A stretch of 64,000 nt of DNA, taken from the NCBI GenBank assembly GCA_041905795.1, contig JAYRKL010000015.1, positions 1 through 64,000 of the forward strand. Direction: 5' to 3'. Below are positions 51,940 to 61,297 of the stretch, piece after piece. This DNA is from SHVO01 sp041905795 (GTDB taxonomy: Bacteria > Pseudomonadota > Alphaproteobacteria > Rhodospirillales > Rhodospirillaceae). The notes under the pieces were generated by a model. That model worked only from the letters and a program-made list of their open reading frames with translations, was not told the origin of the DNA and did not search any database. The position numbers and the translations under genes are program-made. Positions within the stretch are counted from its first letter, which is position 1; each line of letters begins with the position of its first letter.

Positions 51940-53199
51940 TCAGCGGGCGCCGGCGGCGCCTCGGTCCTCGTCGTGGTCATGCGCATCGGACCATATGGTG
52001 TGGGAATCGATCAGCAGCTTTACCACCGCACGCAGCGCATCGGCGCGGGCCGATGTTTCGGCGCGGCGCGCATCGCTGGCCTGGCGGCGTGCATAAAGCG
52101 TGTCGGCAAGATCGATGGCGCCCATGTCGTGGCCGCGGGCGGTGCGCGCGGCGGCGGCGTCGGTGCTGAGCGCCGATTGCTGCATGCTCGCCCAGGCAGC
52201 GAAGCGGGTCTGTACGTCGGCGAGGTCGGAATCGGCGATCGCCAGGATCTCGCGCCGCACGGTGGCGGCGTCGAAAGACGCGGCGCTCGCTTCCGCCGAG
52301 GCCTTGCCGGCGGCGGCGCTGCGGTGAGACCAGCCCAGGGGAATGGAGACCGAAAGCCCCACGCCCTTCTCCAACCCGCCGCGTTCGTTGAACACCCGCA
52401 GGCCCAGGGTGGGATCGGGCACACGGTCGGCGGCGGCGCGGCGCGCCACCACCGATAGGCGCTCGGCCTCGCCCTCGGCGGCGTGGATCTCGTGGCTGCG
52501 CTCGATCACCAGGTCGCGCAGCACATGAACGTCCGCGTCCGGCATGTGCGGGAGGGGGAGAGCCGGCGGCTCCGGCGTCAGTGTTAAATCGGGAAAAGTC
52601 GCGGCCAGGGTGGCGCGGGCCTTCTCCAGCTTGGCGCGGGAATCGGCGTGTTGGGCCTGGGCCAGCGCCAGCGCGGCCTGGGCCTGGTCGAGGTCGAGGT
52701 CGGCGGCGTCGCGTTCCTGCACCCGGCGTTGCATGGCCTTGAACGCCGTGTCCTGGGTGGCGGTCGCGGCGGCGTCGCCGCGCACCAGTTCGCCCGCCAG
52801 CAGCCAGTCGTACCACAGCTCCGACAACAGCAGGGCGGTGTGGTGATGCACGTCCTCGCCCTGGTTGCGCGCCACCTCCACGCCCAGGCGCCCGGCCTTG
52901 CGGTCGAGCGCGGCCTTATGCGGCAGCCGGATGGCGCGCGACAAGGTGACGTCGTGTTCCTGGAAACGCCCTTCCCGCTCGACGTCGCGGCGCGCCAGGC
53001 TGCCGGAGAGCGTGAACTCGTGGGGTCCGGCGCGCAGCATGTCGGCGTTGGCCCGGGCGGCGTCGAGGCGCGCCGACGCCGCCGCCACCGCCGGATAAGC
53101 ATCCAGCGCCTTCATAGCCTCGTCATCCGGCGGCAGGCCGAAATCCTGCGCGGCGGCAGGGGAAACCGCGAGCACGGCGGCAAGGAGGAAACGCCTCAT
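51940..53199 (-). CDS. Outer-membrane factor of an HME-RND efflux system (TolC/CzcC-like)
   Basis: The product is 419 aa with a signal peptide (MRRFLLAAVLAVSPAAAQ). Long coiled-coil helices with AALALAQAQHADSRAKLEKARATL are the TolC/OMF pattern. The C-terminal DAHDHDED is a possible metal-binding tail. It forms the outer-membrane channel for the RND pump encoded upstream. Its start overlaps the DUF3240 gene by four bases. Confidence 0.85.
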   Translation of the reverse strand: MRRFLLAAVLAVSPAAAQDFGLPPDDEAMKALDAYPAVAAASARLDAARANADMLRAGPHEFTLSGSLARRDVEREGRFQEHDVTLSRAIRLPHKAALDRKAGRLGVEVARNQGEDVHHHTALLLSELWYDWLLAGELVRGDAAATATQDTAFKAMQRRVQERDAADLDLDQAQAALALAQAQHADSRAKLEKARATLAATFPDLTLTPEPPALPLPHMPDADVHVLRDLVIERSHEIHAAEGEAERLSVVARRAAADRVPDPTLGLRVFNERGGLEKGVGLSVSIPLGWSHRSAAAGKASAEASAASFDAATVRREILAIADSDLADVQTRFAAWASMQQSALSTDAAAARTARGHDMGAIDLADTLYARRQASDARRAETSARADALRAVVKLLIDSHTIWSDAHDHDEDRGAAGAR

Positions 53200-53507
53200 G
53201 GCAGCCGTCCTTTGGCGAGCACCGGCGTCATGGCCCAGCGCACCGGTTGGCCGCGGCGCGCACGGCCGACGGCGAGCACCAGGGCCTCGGCCTGAGGACG
53301 CGGCACCACCACATCGAGGGCGACGCGATCCAGGGTGCCGGCCACCTGTTCGGAGATCTTGGCGTCGCCGAAATCGCGGCCGTGGACCGTCTCGGCGCGC
53401 CAGTGGATCGGCTGGTCCGAGACCGCGCGGATGGCGAACACCAGGGCGTCGGCGTCCGCGGGCCCGCAATAGAACGTCAGCCGCACGTCATCCATGGGCG
53501 CCGCCAT
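53196..53507 (-). CDS. DUF3240 (PII-like) accessory protein of the efflux operon
   Basis: The product is 103 aa. It reads MDDVRLTFYCGPADADALVFAIRAV, a DUF3240 signature. Such PII-like proteins are usually found in copper/cobalt/zinc RND operons. The ATG at 53507 has GAGG upstream and overlaps the pump stop by 20 bases; an alternative start is the ATG at 53495. Co-transcribed with the RND and outer-membrane factor genes. Confidence 0.78.
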   Translation of the reverse strand: MAAPMDDVRLTFYCGPADADALVFAIRAVSDQPIHWRAETVHGRDFGDAKISEQVAGTLDRVALDVVVPRPQAEALVLAVGRARRGQPVRWAMTPVLAKGRLP

Positions 53508-56500
53508 CGGCCTCGATCCCGGCCCCGGTACCCGCTAGCGTGTCGTCGGCGGGGTTGGTCATGAAGTCCTCGCGGCCCTCGCCGAACCGCTCGTACAGGA
53601 TCGGCAGCAACACCAGGGTGAGCAGGGTCGATGTGATCAGACCGCCGATCACGACGATCGCCAGCGGCTTCTGGATCTCCGACCCCGGCCCGGTCGCGAA
53701 CAGCAGCGGCACCAGCCCGAAGGCGGTGATGCTGGCGGTCATCAGCACCGGCCGCAGCCGGCGCTCGGCGCCGAGGCGCACGGTTTCCGCGAGGCTGCGG
53801 CCTTCGGCGCGGAGCTGCAGGAAATAGGACACCAGCACCAGGCCGTTGAGCACGGCGATGCCCAGGAGCGCGATGAAACCGACCGACGCCGGGACGGAAA
53901 GGTACTGGCCCGAGATCCACAGCGAGACGATGCCGCCGACGATGGCGAACGGAATGTTGACCAGGATCAGCGCCGAAGCCCTGAGCGACCTTAAGGTTCC
54001 ATAGAGCACGAAGAAGATCAGCAACAGCGCCGCCGGAATGACGGCGGCCAGCCGGGCGGAGGCGCGCTGCTGGTTCTCGAACTGGCCGCCCCAGACCATG
54101 GTGTAGCCCTGCGGCAGCGGCACTTTCGCCGCGATCGCGGCCTTGGCGTCGTCGACGTAGCCGACCAGGTCGCGTCCGGTGACGAAGGCCTGCACCAGGG
54201 CGTAGCGCGAGCCGTTCTCGTGGTCGATGCGCAAGGGGCCCTCGACCTCGGCGATCGCGGCCATGTCCGACAGGCGCGCGACCGTCCCAGCCGGCGTGCG
54301 CAATTGCAGGTCGGAGAAACGCTCCGGATCGGCGCGGATATCGTCCGCCCCCCGGATCATGACCGGGATGCGCTTCTGCCCCTCGACGATGGTGCCCGCG
54401 GGCAGGCCCTCGAGCTGGGCCCTGAGCGCATCCAGGAGCTGGTCGATCGGCATGCCGTAGCGGCCGGCCGCGACCCGGTCGATGCCCAATTGCATATAGT
54501 TCATCGTGTCGTTGGCGGCGGTCATCACTTCGGCGGCGCCGCGCACGCCGGACAGCGTCTGCTGCACCCGGGCCGCCAGCTCCGCGAGGGTGGCGATATC
54601 CGGGCCGAAGATCTTCACCACCAGGTCGCCGCGCGCGCCGGTGAGCATCTCCGAGACGCGCATCTCGATCGGCTGCGTGAAGCTGGCCTCGATCCCCGGG
54701 AAGCGGGTCATCACCTTGCGCAATTCCTCGACGATGAACTCCTTGTCGCCGCGCCATTCGCGCGCCGGCTTCAGCACCATGAAGTTGTCGGCCTCGCCGA
54801 GTCCCATCGGATCGAGGCCGATCTCGTCGGAGCCGACCCGGGTGACGAACTCCGCGACCTCGGGCACTTCCTTCATGATCGTGCGCTGGACCGCGAGGTC
54901 GCCCTCGACCGAATGGGCGAGCGACACCGACGGCAGCTTGAGGGTCTGCATGACGACGCCGCCCTCGTCCATCGAGGGCATGAACGTCTTGCCGACGGCC
55001 AGGTAGGCGACCACCGCCGCCGCCAGCCCGGCGCCGGCGACGCCGTACACCAGGCGCTTGCGCGCGAACGACGCCGCCAGCAGCCGCCGGTAGAACGGCG
55101 CCGCCTTGCGCATGATCCAGGGGCCCTCGCCGTGGTGGCCGCTCTTGAGGCCGTAGGAGGACAGTACCGGCACCAGCGTCAGCGCGAGCAGGAGCGCGCC
55201 GACCAGGGCAAAAACGATGGTCAACGCCACCGGCGCGAACATCTTGCCCTCGAGGCCCTGGAGCGACAACAGCGGCAGGAACACCAGCGCGATGATCAGG
55301 AGGCCGGCCGACACCGGCACCACCACCTCGGCGGCGGCGCGAAACACCAGGTTGAGGCGGGGATGGCCCTGGTTGTGTTCGTGATCGAGGCGTTCGACGA
55401 CGTTCTCCACCACCACCACGGCGCCGTCCACCAGCATGCCGATGGCGATGGCCAGTCCGCCGAGGCTCATGAGGTTGGCCGTGAGCCCGGTCGCGCGCAT
55501 CAGCAGGAAGGTGATCAGCGCCGCCATCGGCAGCGTGGCCGCGACAATGGCGGCCGCGCGCCAGTCGCCCAGGAACAGGATCAGCAGCACGACCACCAGC
55601 ACGGTGGCCTCGATCAAGGCTTCCTCGACCGTGCCGACGGCGCGTTCGATCAGGTCCGAGCGGTCGTAGAACACCTTGATCTCGGTCCCGGCCGGCAACG
55701 ACCGCCTGATGTCCTTGAGCCTGGCCTGGACGCCCTCGACGATCCGGCGCGCGTCGGCGCCGCGCAGGCCGACCACCAGCCCTTCGACCGCCTCGCCCTT
55801 GCCGTCCTTGGTCACCGATCCGTAGCGGGTGAGATTGCCCATGGCGACCTCGGCCACGTCGCCGAGGCGGATCACCCGGCCGTCGCGGGCCGCGATCACG
55901 ATGTTCTCGAGGTCGGCCACCGACGCGGCCGCGCCCACCGCGCGTACGATCAGGGCTTCCTCGCCGTCGGACAGGCGCCCGGCGCCGTCGTTGCGGTTGC
56001 TGCGTTCCACCGCCTCGCGCAGGTCGCCGAAGGTCAGCCCGACTCCCGCCAGCGCCGCGGCGTTGGGGCGGATCTCGAAGGTTGTGACCAGGCCGCCCAG
56101 GGCGTTGACGTCGGCGACGCCCGGGACGGTCCGCAAGGCCGGGCGGATGGTCCAATCGAGCAGGGTGCGCTTCTCGGCCAGCGACAGCGGCCCCTCGATC
56201 GTGAACATGAACATTTCCGAGAGCGGCGTGGAGATCGGCGCGAGCCCCCCTTCGACGCCGGCCGGCAGGTTGCCCATCACGCCGGTCAGGCGTTCGGTCA
56301 CCTGGTTGCGCGCCCAGTAAATGTCGGTGCCGTCAATAAAATCGATGGTGATGTCGGCGATGGCGTATTTGGCCATGGAGCGGAACACCGCCTGCCCGGG
56401 GATGCCCAGCATGTCCATTTCGATGGGGGCGATGACCCGGGTTTCGACCTCCTCCGGCGTCATGCCGGGGGCCTTCATGATGATCTTCACCTGGGTCTGG

Positions 56501-56628
56501 GCGATGTCGGGATAGGCGTCGACCGGCAGGCGCAGGAACGCCCAGGCGCCGAGCCCCGCGACCACAAGGGCCAGGGCGAGCACGAACAGGCGGTAGGAGA
56601 GCGAGAACGCGACCAGGGAGCGGAGCAT
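53488..56628 (-). CDS. HME-RND heavy-metal efflux pump inner-membrane protein
   Basis: The product is 1046 aa with the two-repeat RND fold and 12 membrane helices. Proton-relay region AIGMLVDGAVVVVENVVERL has Asp401 and Glu408; the CzcA first Asp position is Ala395, as in CusA. DPMGLGEADNFMVLKP resembles the CzcA periplasmic metal stretch. The metal is thus uncertain between Cu and divalent ions. The membrane fusion gene lies upstream (16-bp gap). The complex exports metal from periplasm across the outer membrane. Confidence 0.92.
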   Translation of the reverse strand: MLRSLVAFSLSYRLFVLALALVVAGLGAWAFLRLPVDAYPDIAQTQVKIIMKAPGMTPEEVETRVIAPIEMDMLGIPGQAVFRSMAKYAIADITIDFIDGTDIYWARNQVTERLTGVMGNLPAGVEGGLAPISTPLSEMFMFTIEGPLSLAEKRTLLDWTIRPALRTVPGVADVNALGGLVTTFEIRPNAAALAGVGLTFGDLREAVERSNRNDGAGRLSDGEEALIVRAVGAAASVADLENIVIAARDGRVIRLGDVAEVAMGNLTRYGSVTKDGKGEAVEGLVVGLRGADARRIVEGVQARLKDIRRSLPAGTEIKVFYDRSDLIERAVGTVEEALIEATVLVVVLLILFLGDWRAAAIVAATLPMAALITFLLMRATGLTANLMSLGGLAIAIGMLVDGAVVVVENVVERLDHEHNQGHPRLNLVFRAAAEVVVPVSAGLLIIALVFLPLLSLQGLEGKMFAPVALTIVFALVGALLLALTLVPVLSSYGLKSGHHGEGPWIMRKAAPFYRRLLAASFARKRLVYGVAGAGLAAAVVAYLAVGKTFMPSMDEGGVVMQTLKLPSVSLAHSVEGDLAVQRTIMKEVPEVAEFVTRVGSDEIGLDPMGLGEADNFMVLKPAREWRGDKEFIVEELRKVMTRFPGIEASFTQPIEMRVSEMLTGARGDLVVKIFGPDIATLAELAARVQQTLSGVRGAAEVMTAANDTMNYMQLGIDRVAAGRYGMPIDQLLDALRAQLEGLPAGTIVEGQKRIPVMIRGADDIRADPERFSDLQLRTPAGTVARLSDMAAIAEVEGPLRIDHENGSRYALVQAFVTGRDLVGYVDDAKAAIAAKVPLPQGYTMVWGGQFENQQRASARLAAVIPAALLLIFFVLYGTLRSLRASALILVNIPFAIVGGIVSLWISGQYLSVPASVGFIALLGIAVLNGLVLVSYFLQLRAEGRSLAETVRLGAERRLRPVLMTASITAFGLVPLLFATGPGSEIQKPLAIVVIGGLITSTLLTLVLLPILYERFGEGREDFMTNPADDTLAGTGAGIEADGGAHG

Positions 56629-56644
56629 CGGGGCGTGCCGGGGC

Positions 56645-57778
56645 CTAGTTGGAAAGCGCCATGGACTTCAGTTCAGACAGGCCGGTGATCGCGACCTGTT
56701 CGCCGGCGGCGACGCCCGACGTCACGACCACGGTCGCGCCGGCGGCGCCGGCGGTCGTCACGCTGCGGATGACGAAGCCGCCTTTGTCCTGGACAAAAGC
56801 CGAAGGTGCACCCGCCACGTCGACCACCGCCGCGCCGGGGATCTCGACCGCGCCGGCCGGCGCCGCCGCATGCACGGTCACCGTGGCCGTCCGGCCGGCG
56901 ACGATCGGCGCGCCCGGCGCAGGAGCGATCGCAGCCTTCAGCGTGACCGAGCGGGTCTCGGGCTGGATGACCGTGCCGACCGAGGTGACCTCGGCGCGCA
57001 CCGCATCCGCGCCCCCGCCCCCAACAGTGCCGATCCGCACCGTCATGCCGGGTGCGATGCGGCCGACCAGGCGTTCCGGCACCTGGGCTTCGACCTCGAA
57101 GCGGCCCACGGCGTCGACCACGAACGGCGCGTTCATGCTCTCGACCGGCCGCCCGGCCTCGATCCGCGCCACCGCCACCACGCCGTCGATCGGCGCGCGC
57201 AGCGTGTAGGTGCCCTTGACCGTGTCGGCGCCGGCATCTTCCAGGATCCTGGACAGAGCGGCGGCTTCGGCCTTGGCCCGGAGGTATTCGGCCTGGGCTT
57301 CATCCACCCGCGCGCCGGCGACGATGCCTTCGGCGCCAAGCCGCGTCATGCGGGCCGCCGCGGCCTCGGCGACGGCGAGCTGCGCCCGGGCGTGGGCCGC
57401 CTCGGCGCCCTGGTTCAGGATGTCACGGCTGGCGATCACCGCCAGGGCCTGGCCGCGGCGCACCTTCTCGCCCTCCTGGACGAAGGTCTGGAGGACGGTG
57501 CCGGGGAAGGTCGCCGCCACCGCGACGCGCGCGTTGGGCGGCGGCGCGATCACGCCGGGCACCGCCGCGATCAGGTAGTCCGTGGCCGGCACCGCCTTGG
57601 CCAGGCGCAGGCCGAGGGCCTCGATCTGCGCCGGCGCGAGGACCACGCGGTTGCTTTCCTTCGTATCACGGGCCTTGGCATCGCCGGCGGCCAGGGCGGA
57701 CCCGGACAGCCCCCCTATGAGGCAGATGGCGGCGAGGCAGAGCGCGGAGGGGAGACGGAGCGGATACCGGCGGGTCAT
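56645..57778 (-). CDS. Membrane fusion protein of the HME-RND system (CusB/CzcB-like)
   Basis: The product is 377 aa with a signal peptide to about residue 30. A lipoyl/barrel-sandwich region (PPNARVAVAATFPGTVLQTFVQEGEKVRRGQALAVIASRDIL) and coiled-coil hairpin are followed by the second lipoyl half TYTLRAPIDGVVAVARIEAGRPVES. It joins the RND pump to the outer-membrane factor. First gene of the leftward operon, divergent from the two-component genes; an inverted repeat lies between. Confidence 0.9.
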   Translation of the reverse strand: MTRRYPLRLPSALCLAAICLIGGLSGSALAAGDAKARDTKESNRVVLAPAQIEALGLRLAKAVPATDYLIAAVPGVIAPPPNARVAVAATFPGTVLQTFVQEGEKVRRGQALAVIASRDILNQGAEAAHARAQLAVAEAAAARMTRLGAEGIVAGARVDEAQAEYLRAKAEAAALSRILEDAGADTVKGTYTLRAPIDGVVAVARIEAGRPVESMNAPFVVDAVGRFEVEAQVPERLVGRIAPGMTVRIGTVGGGGADAVRAEVTSVGTVIQPETRSVTLKAAIAPAPGAPIVAGRTATVTVHAAAPAGAVEIPGAAVVDVAGAPSAFVQDKGGFVIRSVTTAGAAGATVVVTSGVAAGEQVAITGLSELKSMALSN

Positions 57779-57801
57779 AGCGCTTTTCCTAACCGGGATT
57801 T

Positions 57802-57826
57802 CTGACAAAACACTGTCATTTGTCAG
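57802..57826. promoter_or_regulatory. Inverted repeat in the efflux/TCS divergent promoter region
   Basis: CTGACAAA and TTTGTCAG are separated by nine bases, 24 bp from the membrane fusion start. It could be a response-regulator or other operator controlling the pump genes. Confidence 0.6.
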
Positions 57827-57857
57827 GCAGGTTTCAGCAAACCGGGCTATGACCCCT

Positions 57858-57894
57858 GCTTGAAACCAGACGCTTGAAACAGAATGCTTGAAAC
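57858..57894 (+). promoter_or_regulatory. Three direct repeats upstream of the response regulator
   Basis: The 9-base GCTTGAAAC occurs at 57858-57866, 57872-57880 and 57886-57894, exactly 14 bp apart, ending 29 bp before the regulator start. Tandem arrays of this kind are typical binding sites for OmpR-type regulators, suggesting autoregulation. Confidence 0.55.
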
Positions 57895-57922
57895 AAGTGC
57901 GTGAAGCAGGACTGGGCCGCGC

Positions 57923-58576
57923 GTGCGCATATTGATTGTCGAAGACGAAACCGAACTCGCGAAACGCCTGGTGAAGAACCTCACCCGTCATGGCTTCACC
58001 TGCGAGTGGCTGGACTCGGCCGAGGACGCCGCGTCCTTCGCCGCCGGCAGCTTCGACGCCCTGGTGGTGGACCTGGGCCTGCCGGGCATGAGCGGCCTGC
58101 AATTGATCAAGCATCTGCGCGGCAGCGGCGTCAGCACGCCCATTCTGATTTTCACCGCGCGGTCCAGCTGGCAGGAAAAGGTCGAAGGCCTCAATGCCGG
58201 CGCCGACGACTATCTGGTGAAGCCGGTGCATGTCGAGGAACTGGTGGCGCGCCTGCACGCCCTCGCCCGGCGCGCGGCCGGCCACGCCGACGCCCGGCTC
58301 GTCGTCGGCGACCTGACCCTGGACCCGGCGGCGAAACAGGTGCTGGTGAAGGGCAAACCGGTGCCGGTGACCGGCAGCGAATACAAATTGCTGTCCCTGT
58401 TCATGTACAAACCCAAACAGGTGTTTTCGCAAAGCGCGATCCTCGACCACCTTTACCCGCTGGATCGGGATCGCGATCCCAACACGGTCGAGGTGCTGAT
58501 CGGCCGGCTGCGCCGCAAGATCGGCCGCGAGCAGATCGTCACCGTGCGCGGAATCGGCTATAGGCTCAACGCATGA
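57923..58576 (+). CDS. OmpR/PhoB-family response regulator of the metal efflux locus
   Basis: The product is 217 aa with a GTG start. The receiver has VEDETE, phosphoacceptor in LVVDLGLPG, TAR and VKPV; the winged helix ends TVRGIGYRLN. The gene is coupled to its kinase by an ATGA overlap. Its divergent location suggests it controls the efflux operon and itself. Confidence 0.92.
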   Translation: MRILIVEDETELAKRLVKNLTRHGFTCEWLDSAEDAASFAAGSFDALVVDLGLPGMSGLQLIKHLRGSGVSTPILIFTARSSWQEKVEGLNAGADDYLVKPVHVEELVARLHALARRAAGHADARLVVGDLTLDPAAKQVLVKGKPVPVTGSEYKLLSLFMYKPKQVFSQSAILDHLYPLDRDRDPNTVEVLIGRLRRKIGREQIVTVRGIGYRLNA

Positions 58577-59928
58577 CCCCGTTCTCCCCCAAAAGCCTGC
58601 GCCTCAGGTTCGCCTTCGCCGCCTTCCTCTGGGTGGCCATCGCGACCGTGGTGGCGGGCTTTGTCATCTCCGGCCTTTATCGCAGCCATCTGACGGAACA
58701 GTTTCACGACGATCTGGAGGGACATCTGGTCGAGCTGATGCGCCTCACCGCCATCGGCGACGACGGCAGCCCGAAACTGGATAGGCCGCTCTCCGATCCC
58801 CGTTTCCAGGAGGAAGACTCGGGCTTTTACTGGCAGGTGGCCCGCGAAGGGTATCCCACGCTGACCTCGGCGGCCCTCGGCGATTTGCGCCTCGACGGCC
58901 GTTTCGCCACCTCGCGGCTGGAACAGGCCGGATGGGTGCAAGGCCCGCGCGGCGAGGTGATGGAGTGCGGCATGGAAGTGCCCTCCACCGCCGGCGGCCC
59001 GCCCTTGCGCTTCTCCATCGCCACCGAGCGCCGGGTGCTGGAAACGGTGATCTCCGGCTTCAACCGCGACCTGACCCTGTCGCTGGCGGTGTTCGCCGCC
59101 CTGATGCTGATCGGCGCCACCTTGCAGATCCAGTACGGCCTGCGCCCCGCCGGCACGATCGCCGACTGCATCGACAGCCTGCGCCAGGGCAGGACCGCGC
59201 GCCTGCCCACCGACGTGCCCAGCGAATTCGGCGCCATCGTCACGCGCCTCAATGCGCTCCTCGATGCCCAGGCGGCGCTGGTGTCGCGCGCGCGGGTCGA
59301 GGCCGGCAACCTCGCCCACGGCCTGCGCACGCCGCTGGCGCTGATCGGCGACGAGGCCGAGCAGATCGGCGGACGCGGCGACACCGAGGCCGCCCAGTTC
59401 ATCCTGGCGCAGATCCGCAAGATTCGCCGCCAGGTGGACTACCACATGAAACGCGCCAGCGCCGCCGGTACCCGCGTCACCGGCTATGTCGCCCGCATCC
59501 CCGCCCTGGTGCGCCAGATCGTGAGCGCCATGGAGCGCCTGCATGCCGAACGGCGCCTGTCCTTCACCGTCGTCATCGCCGACGGTGCCGTCGTCAACTG
59601 CGACGAAGGCGATCTGGCGGAGATCCTCTCCAACCTCATCGACAACGCCTGCAAGTGGGCACGGACGCGGGTCAGCATTTCCGCGCGCCAGGAGGCCGGC
59701 GTGGTGATCGTGGAGGTGCTGGACGACGGCCCCGGCATCGCCGCCGACCTGCGGGCGCAGGTGTTCGACGTCGGCGCGCGCCTGGACGAAAGCAAAGCCG
59801 GCAGCGGGTTGGGGCTCGCCATCTCGCGCGACCTCGCGCGCCTCTACGGCGGCGAACTGGAACTGAATGACGGACCCGCCGACGGCCTGCGCGCGCGCCT
59901 CACCCTGCCCGAAGCCGTGGCCCCCTAA
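58573..59928 (+). CDS. Sensor histidine kinase of the metal efflux locus
   Basis: The product is 451 aa. TM1 (about 15-35), periplasmic sensor (36-165), TM2 (about 170-190) and HAMP are followed by the phosphoacceptor box NLAHGLRTPLAL, PhoQ-like. ATPase motifs are NLIDNACKWA, LDDGPGIA and GSGLGLAIS. The sensor domain has the cysteine-bearing VMECGME, possibly metal-sensing. Pair with the RR; likely sensor of metal stress, inferred from gene context. Confidence 0.9.
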   Translation: MTPFSPKSLRLRFAFAAFLWVAIATVVAGFVISGLYRSHLTEQFHDDLEGHLVELMRLTAIGDDGSPKLDRPLSDPRFQEEDSGFYWQVAREGYPTLTSAALGDLRLDGRFATSRLEQAGWVQGPRGEVMECGMEVPSTAGGPPLRFSIATERRVLETVISGFNRDLTLSLAVFAALMLIGATLQIQYGLRPAGTIADCIDSLRQGRTARLPTDVPSEFGAIVTRLNALLDAQAALVSRARVEAGNLAHGLRTPLALIGDEAEQIGGRGDTEAAQFILAQIRKIRRQVDYHMKRASAAGTRVTGYVARIPALVRQIVSAMERLHAERRLSFTVVIADGAVVNCDEGDLAEILSNLIDNACKWARTRVSISARQEAGVVIVEVLDDGPGIAADLRAQVFDVGARLDESKAGSGLGLAISRDLARLYGGELELNDGPADGLRARLTLPEAVAP

Positions 59929-60146
59929 TCGTTTTTATCTTCGTCCGGGGTCCAGGATAAAACGTCGCCCGGCTGGCATTGCAGCAGTTTGCACAACGCC
60001 GCCAGGGTATCGAAGCGCACTCCCTTCACATGCCCGCGCCGCAGCAGCGAGAGATTGGCCTCGGTGATGCCGATCTCGCGCGCAAGATCGCGGGCGCGCA
60101 CACCGCGTTCCGCCAGCAGCCGGTCGAGAGTGACCCGGATCGCCAT
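59925..60146 (-). CDS. Small XRE/HipB-type helix-turn-helix regulator
   Basis: The 73-aa protein reads LDRLLAERGVRARDLAREIGITEANLSLLRRGHVKGVRFDTLAALCKLLQCQPGDVL, an XRE-type HTH. It overlaps the DUF2975 stop by one base (TGATG). DUF2975-XRE pairs are common; the small regulator probably controls the pair. It also overlaps the kinase stop by four bases. Confidence 0.88.
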   Translation of the reverse strand: MAIRVTLDRLLAERGVRARDLAREIGITEANLSLLRRGHVKGVRFDTLAALCKLLQCQPGDVLSWTPDEDKND

Positions 60147-60685
60147 CAGATGAAGGCCGCGTTTTCCTCGGCCAGGCGCGCGGCCTCCTCCATCACCCGC
60201 GCGATCACCAGGACGATGCCGCCGATCAGCAGCAACCCGAGATCGTCGCTGGACAGGGACACGGACAGCACGCGGTGATCCTTGGGCAGATCGATGGACA
60301 CCGCCATCGACAACAGCACCGCGCCCACCGCGGTCTTCGCCGCCGAAATCAGCACGGCGAAACCGCAGCTGCGCAAGCGGCGCGCCGCGGCGACGGTGAA
60401 GATGGCGCCGGTGCTGTAACCCTCGAACAGGCGCTTCAACTCCCACAGGCCCCACAGCGTCGGCGCCGCGACGAGGAGCAGGGCCGCGATCGCCGCTCCC
60501 ATGGCCGGGCCCGACAGCGCCGCGGTGTCGACGTGGGCCGCGGCGATGGTCGGGTGATGCGCCAGTTGCTGCGGGAACAGCACGACATAAAAAACGATGG
60601 CGGCCGGCAGCAGCCAGAAGGCCGCCGTCACCAGCCGGGCCATGGGCCGGGCGAGGCGTACGATGGATGCGGGGTCGGAGGTCAT
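60146..60685 (-). CDS. DUF2975 membrane protein
   Basis: The product is 179 aa with four predicted membrane helices (about 20-42, 60-85, 108-135 and 145-168). The C-terminal DLGLLLIGGIVLVIARVMEEAARLAEENAAFI is the DUF2975 signature. Function is unknown; paired with the XRE regulator downstream. The start is an ATG at 60685 after GGGAAGGG. Confidence 0.85.
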   Translation of the reverse strand: MTSDPASIVRLARPMARLVTAAFWLLPAAIVFYVVLFPQQLAHHPTIAAAHVDTAALSGPAMGAAIAALLLVAAPTLWGLWELKRLFEGYSTGAIFTVAAARRLRSCGFAVLISAAKTAVGAVLLSMAVSIDLPKDHRVLSVSLSSDDLGLLLIGGIVLVIARVMEEAARLAEENAAFI

Positions 60686-60756
60686 GGAAGCCCTTCCCAA
60701 CCTGAAAACTTTCTGTTAAACAATAAAAACTTGATGCGATACAGAAAGGATTGTCC

Positions 60757-61296
60757 ATGAAAGCCCGCTTTTGGTCCAGAAGTCTCCTGGCGCTGTGCCT
60801 GGGATTGGGCGGCTGCGCCAAGACCACGGTCACCGACCATAGCCTCCAGGCCGTGGCGGCGCCGGTCCAGGCTGCAAAACTGGGCAAAACGCTGCTGGTG
60901 GTGGAGACCGCCCTGCCCGCGACCGCCGCCGCCGCTGCCGTCGAGGCCGCGCGCCTAGTGCGGGAGAGTCTGCCCGCGACGGCAACCGCCGGCCCGGATC
61001 GCGAGGAACGCCTGCTGGTCCAGGCCCGCGCCCAGGGCCTGGACAGCGTGCTGATGGTGCGGATCGAGGACTACGCCCGGCGCGGCAATCTCTACCTCGG
61101 CGTGGCCGTTCCGCCGGTGAGTTGGGACACCAGCACGCTGATTTCGTTGCGCGTGAAGGTGCTGGATGCGAAAACCGGCGAGGTCATCGCCGATCTGCGG
61201 CGCGACCGCCTGCGCGGCGGCCTCTATACCCTGCGCAGCCCCAAGGACCTGCCGGCTGAAATGAAAGCCATGCTCGCATCGCTGGTGGAGAGTTGA
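60757..61296 (+). CDS. Lipoprotein, DUF4823-like
   Basis: The product is 179 aa. ATG at 60757 follows AAAGGA; the lipobox LGGC lies near residue 20. The C-terminal part LDSVLMVRIEDYARRGNLYLGVAVPPVSWDTSTLISLRVKVLDAKTGEVIAD is similar to DUF4823 lipoproteins. The family call is by eye and moderate. It is followed within two bases by a small lipoprotein gene, so probably they form an operon. Confidence 0.68.
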   Translation: MKARFWSRSLLALCLGLGGCAKTTVTDHSLQAVAAPVQAAKLGKTLLVVETALPATAAAAAVEAARLVRESLPATATAGPDREERLLVQARAQGLDSVLMVRIEDYARRGNLYLGVAVPPVSWDTSTLISLRVKVLDAKTGEVIADLRRDRLRGGLYTLRSPKDLPAEMKAMLASLVES

Positions 61297-61297
61297 C

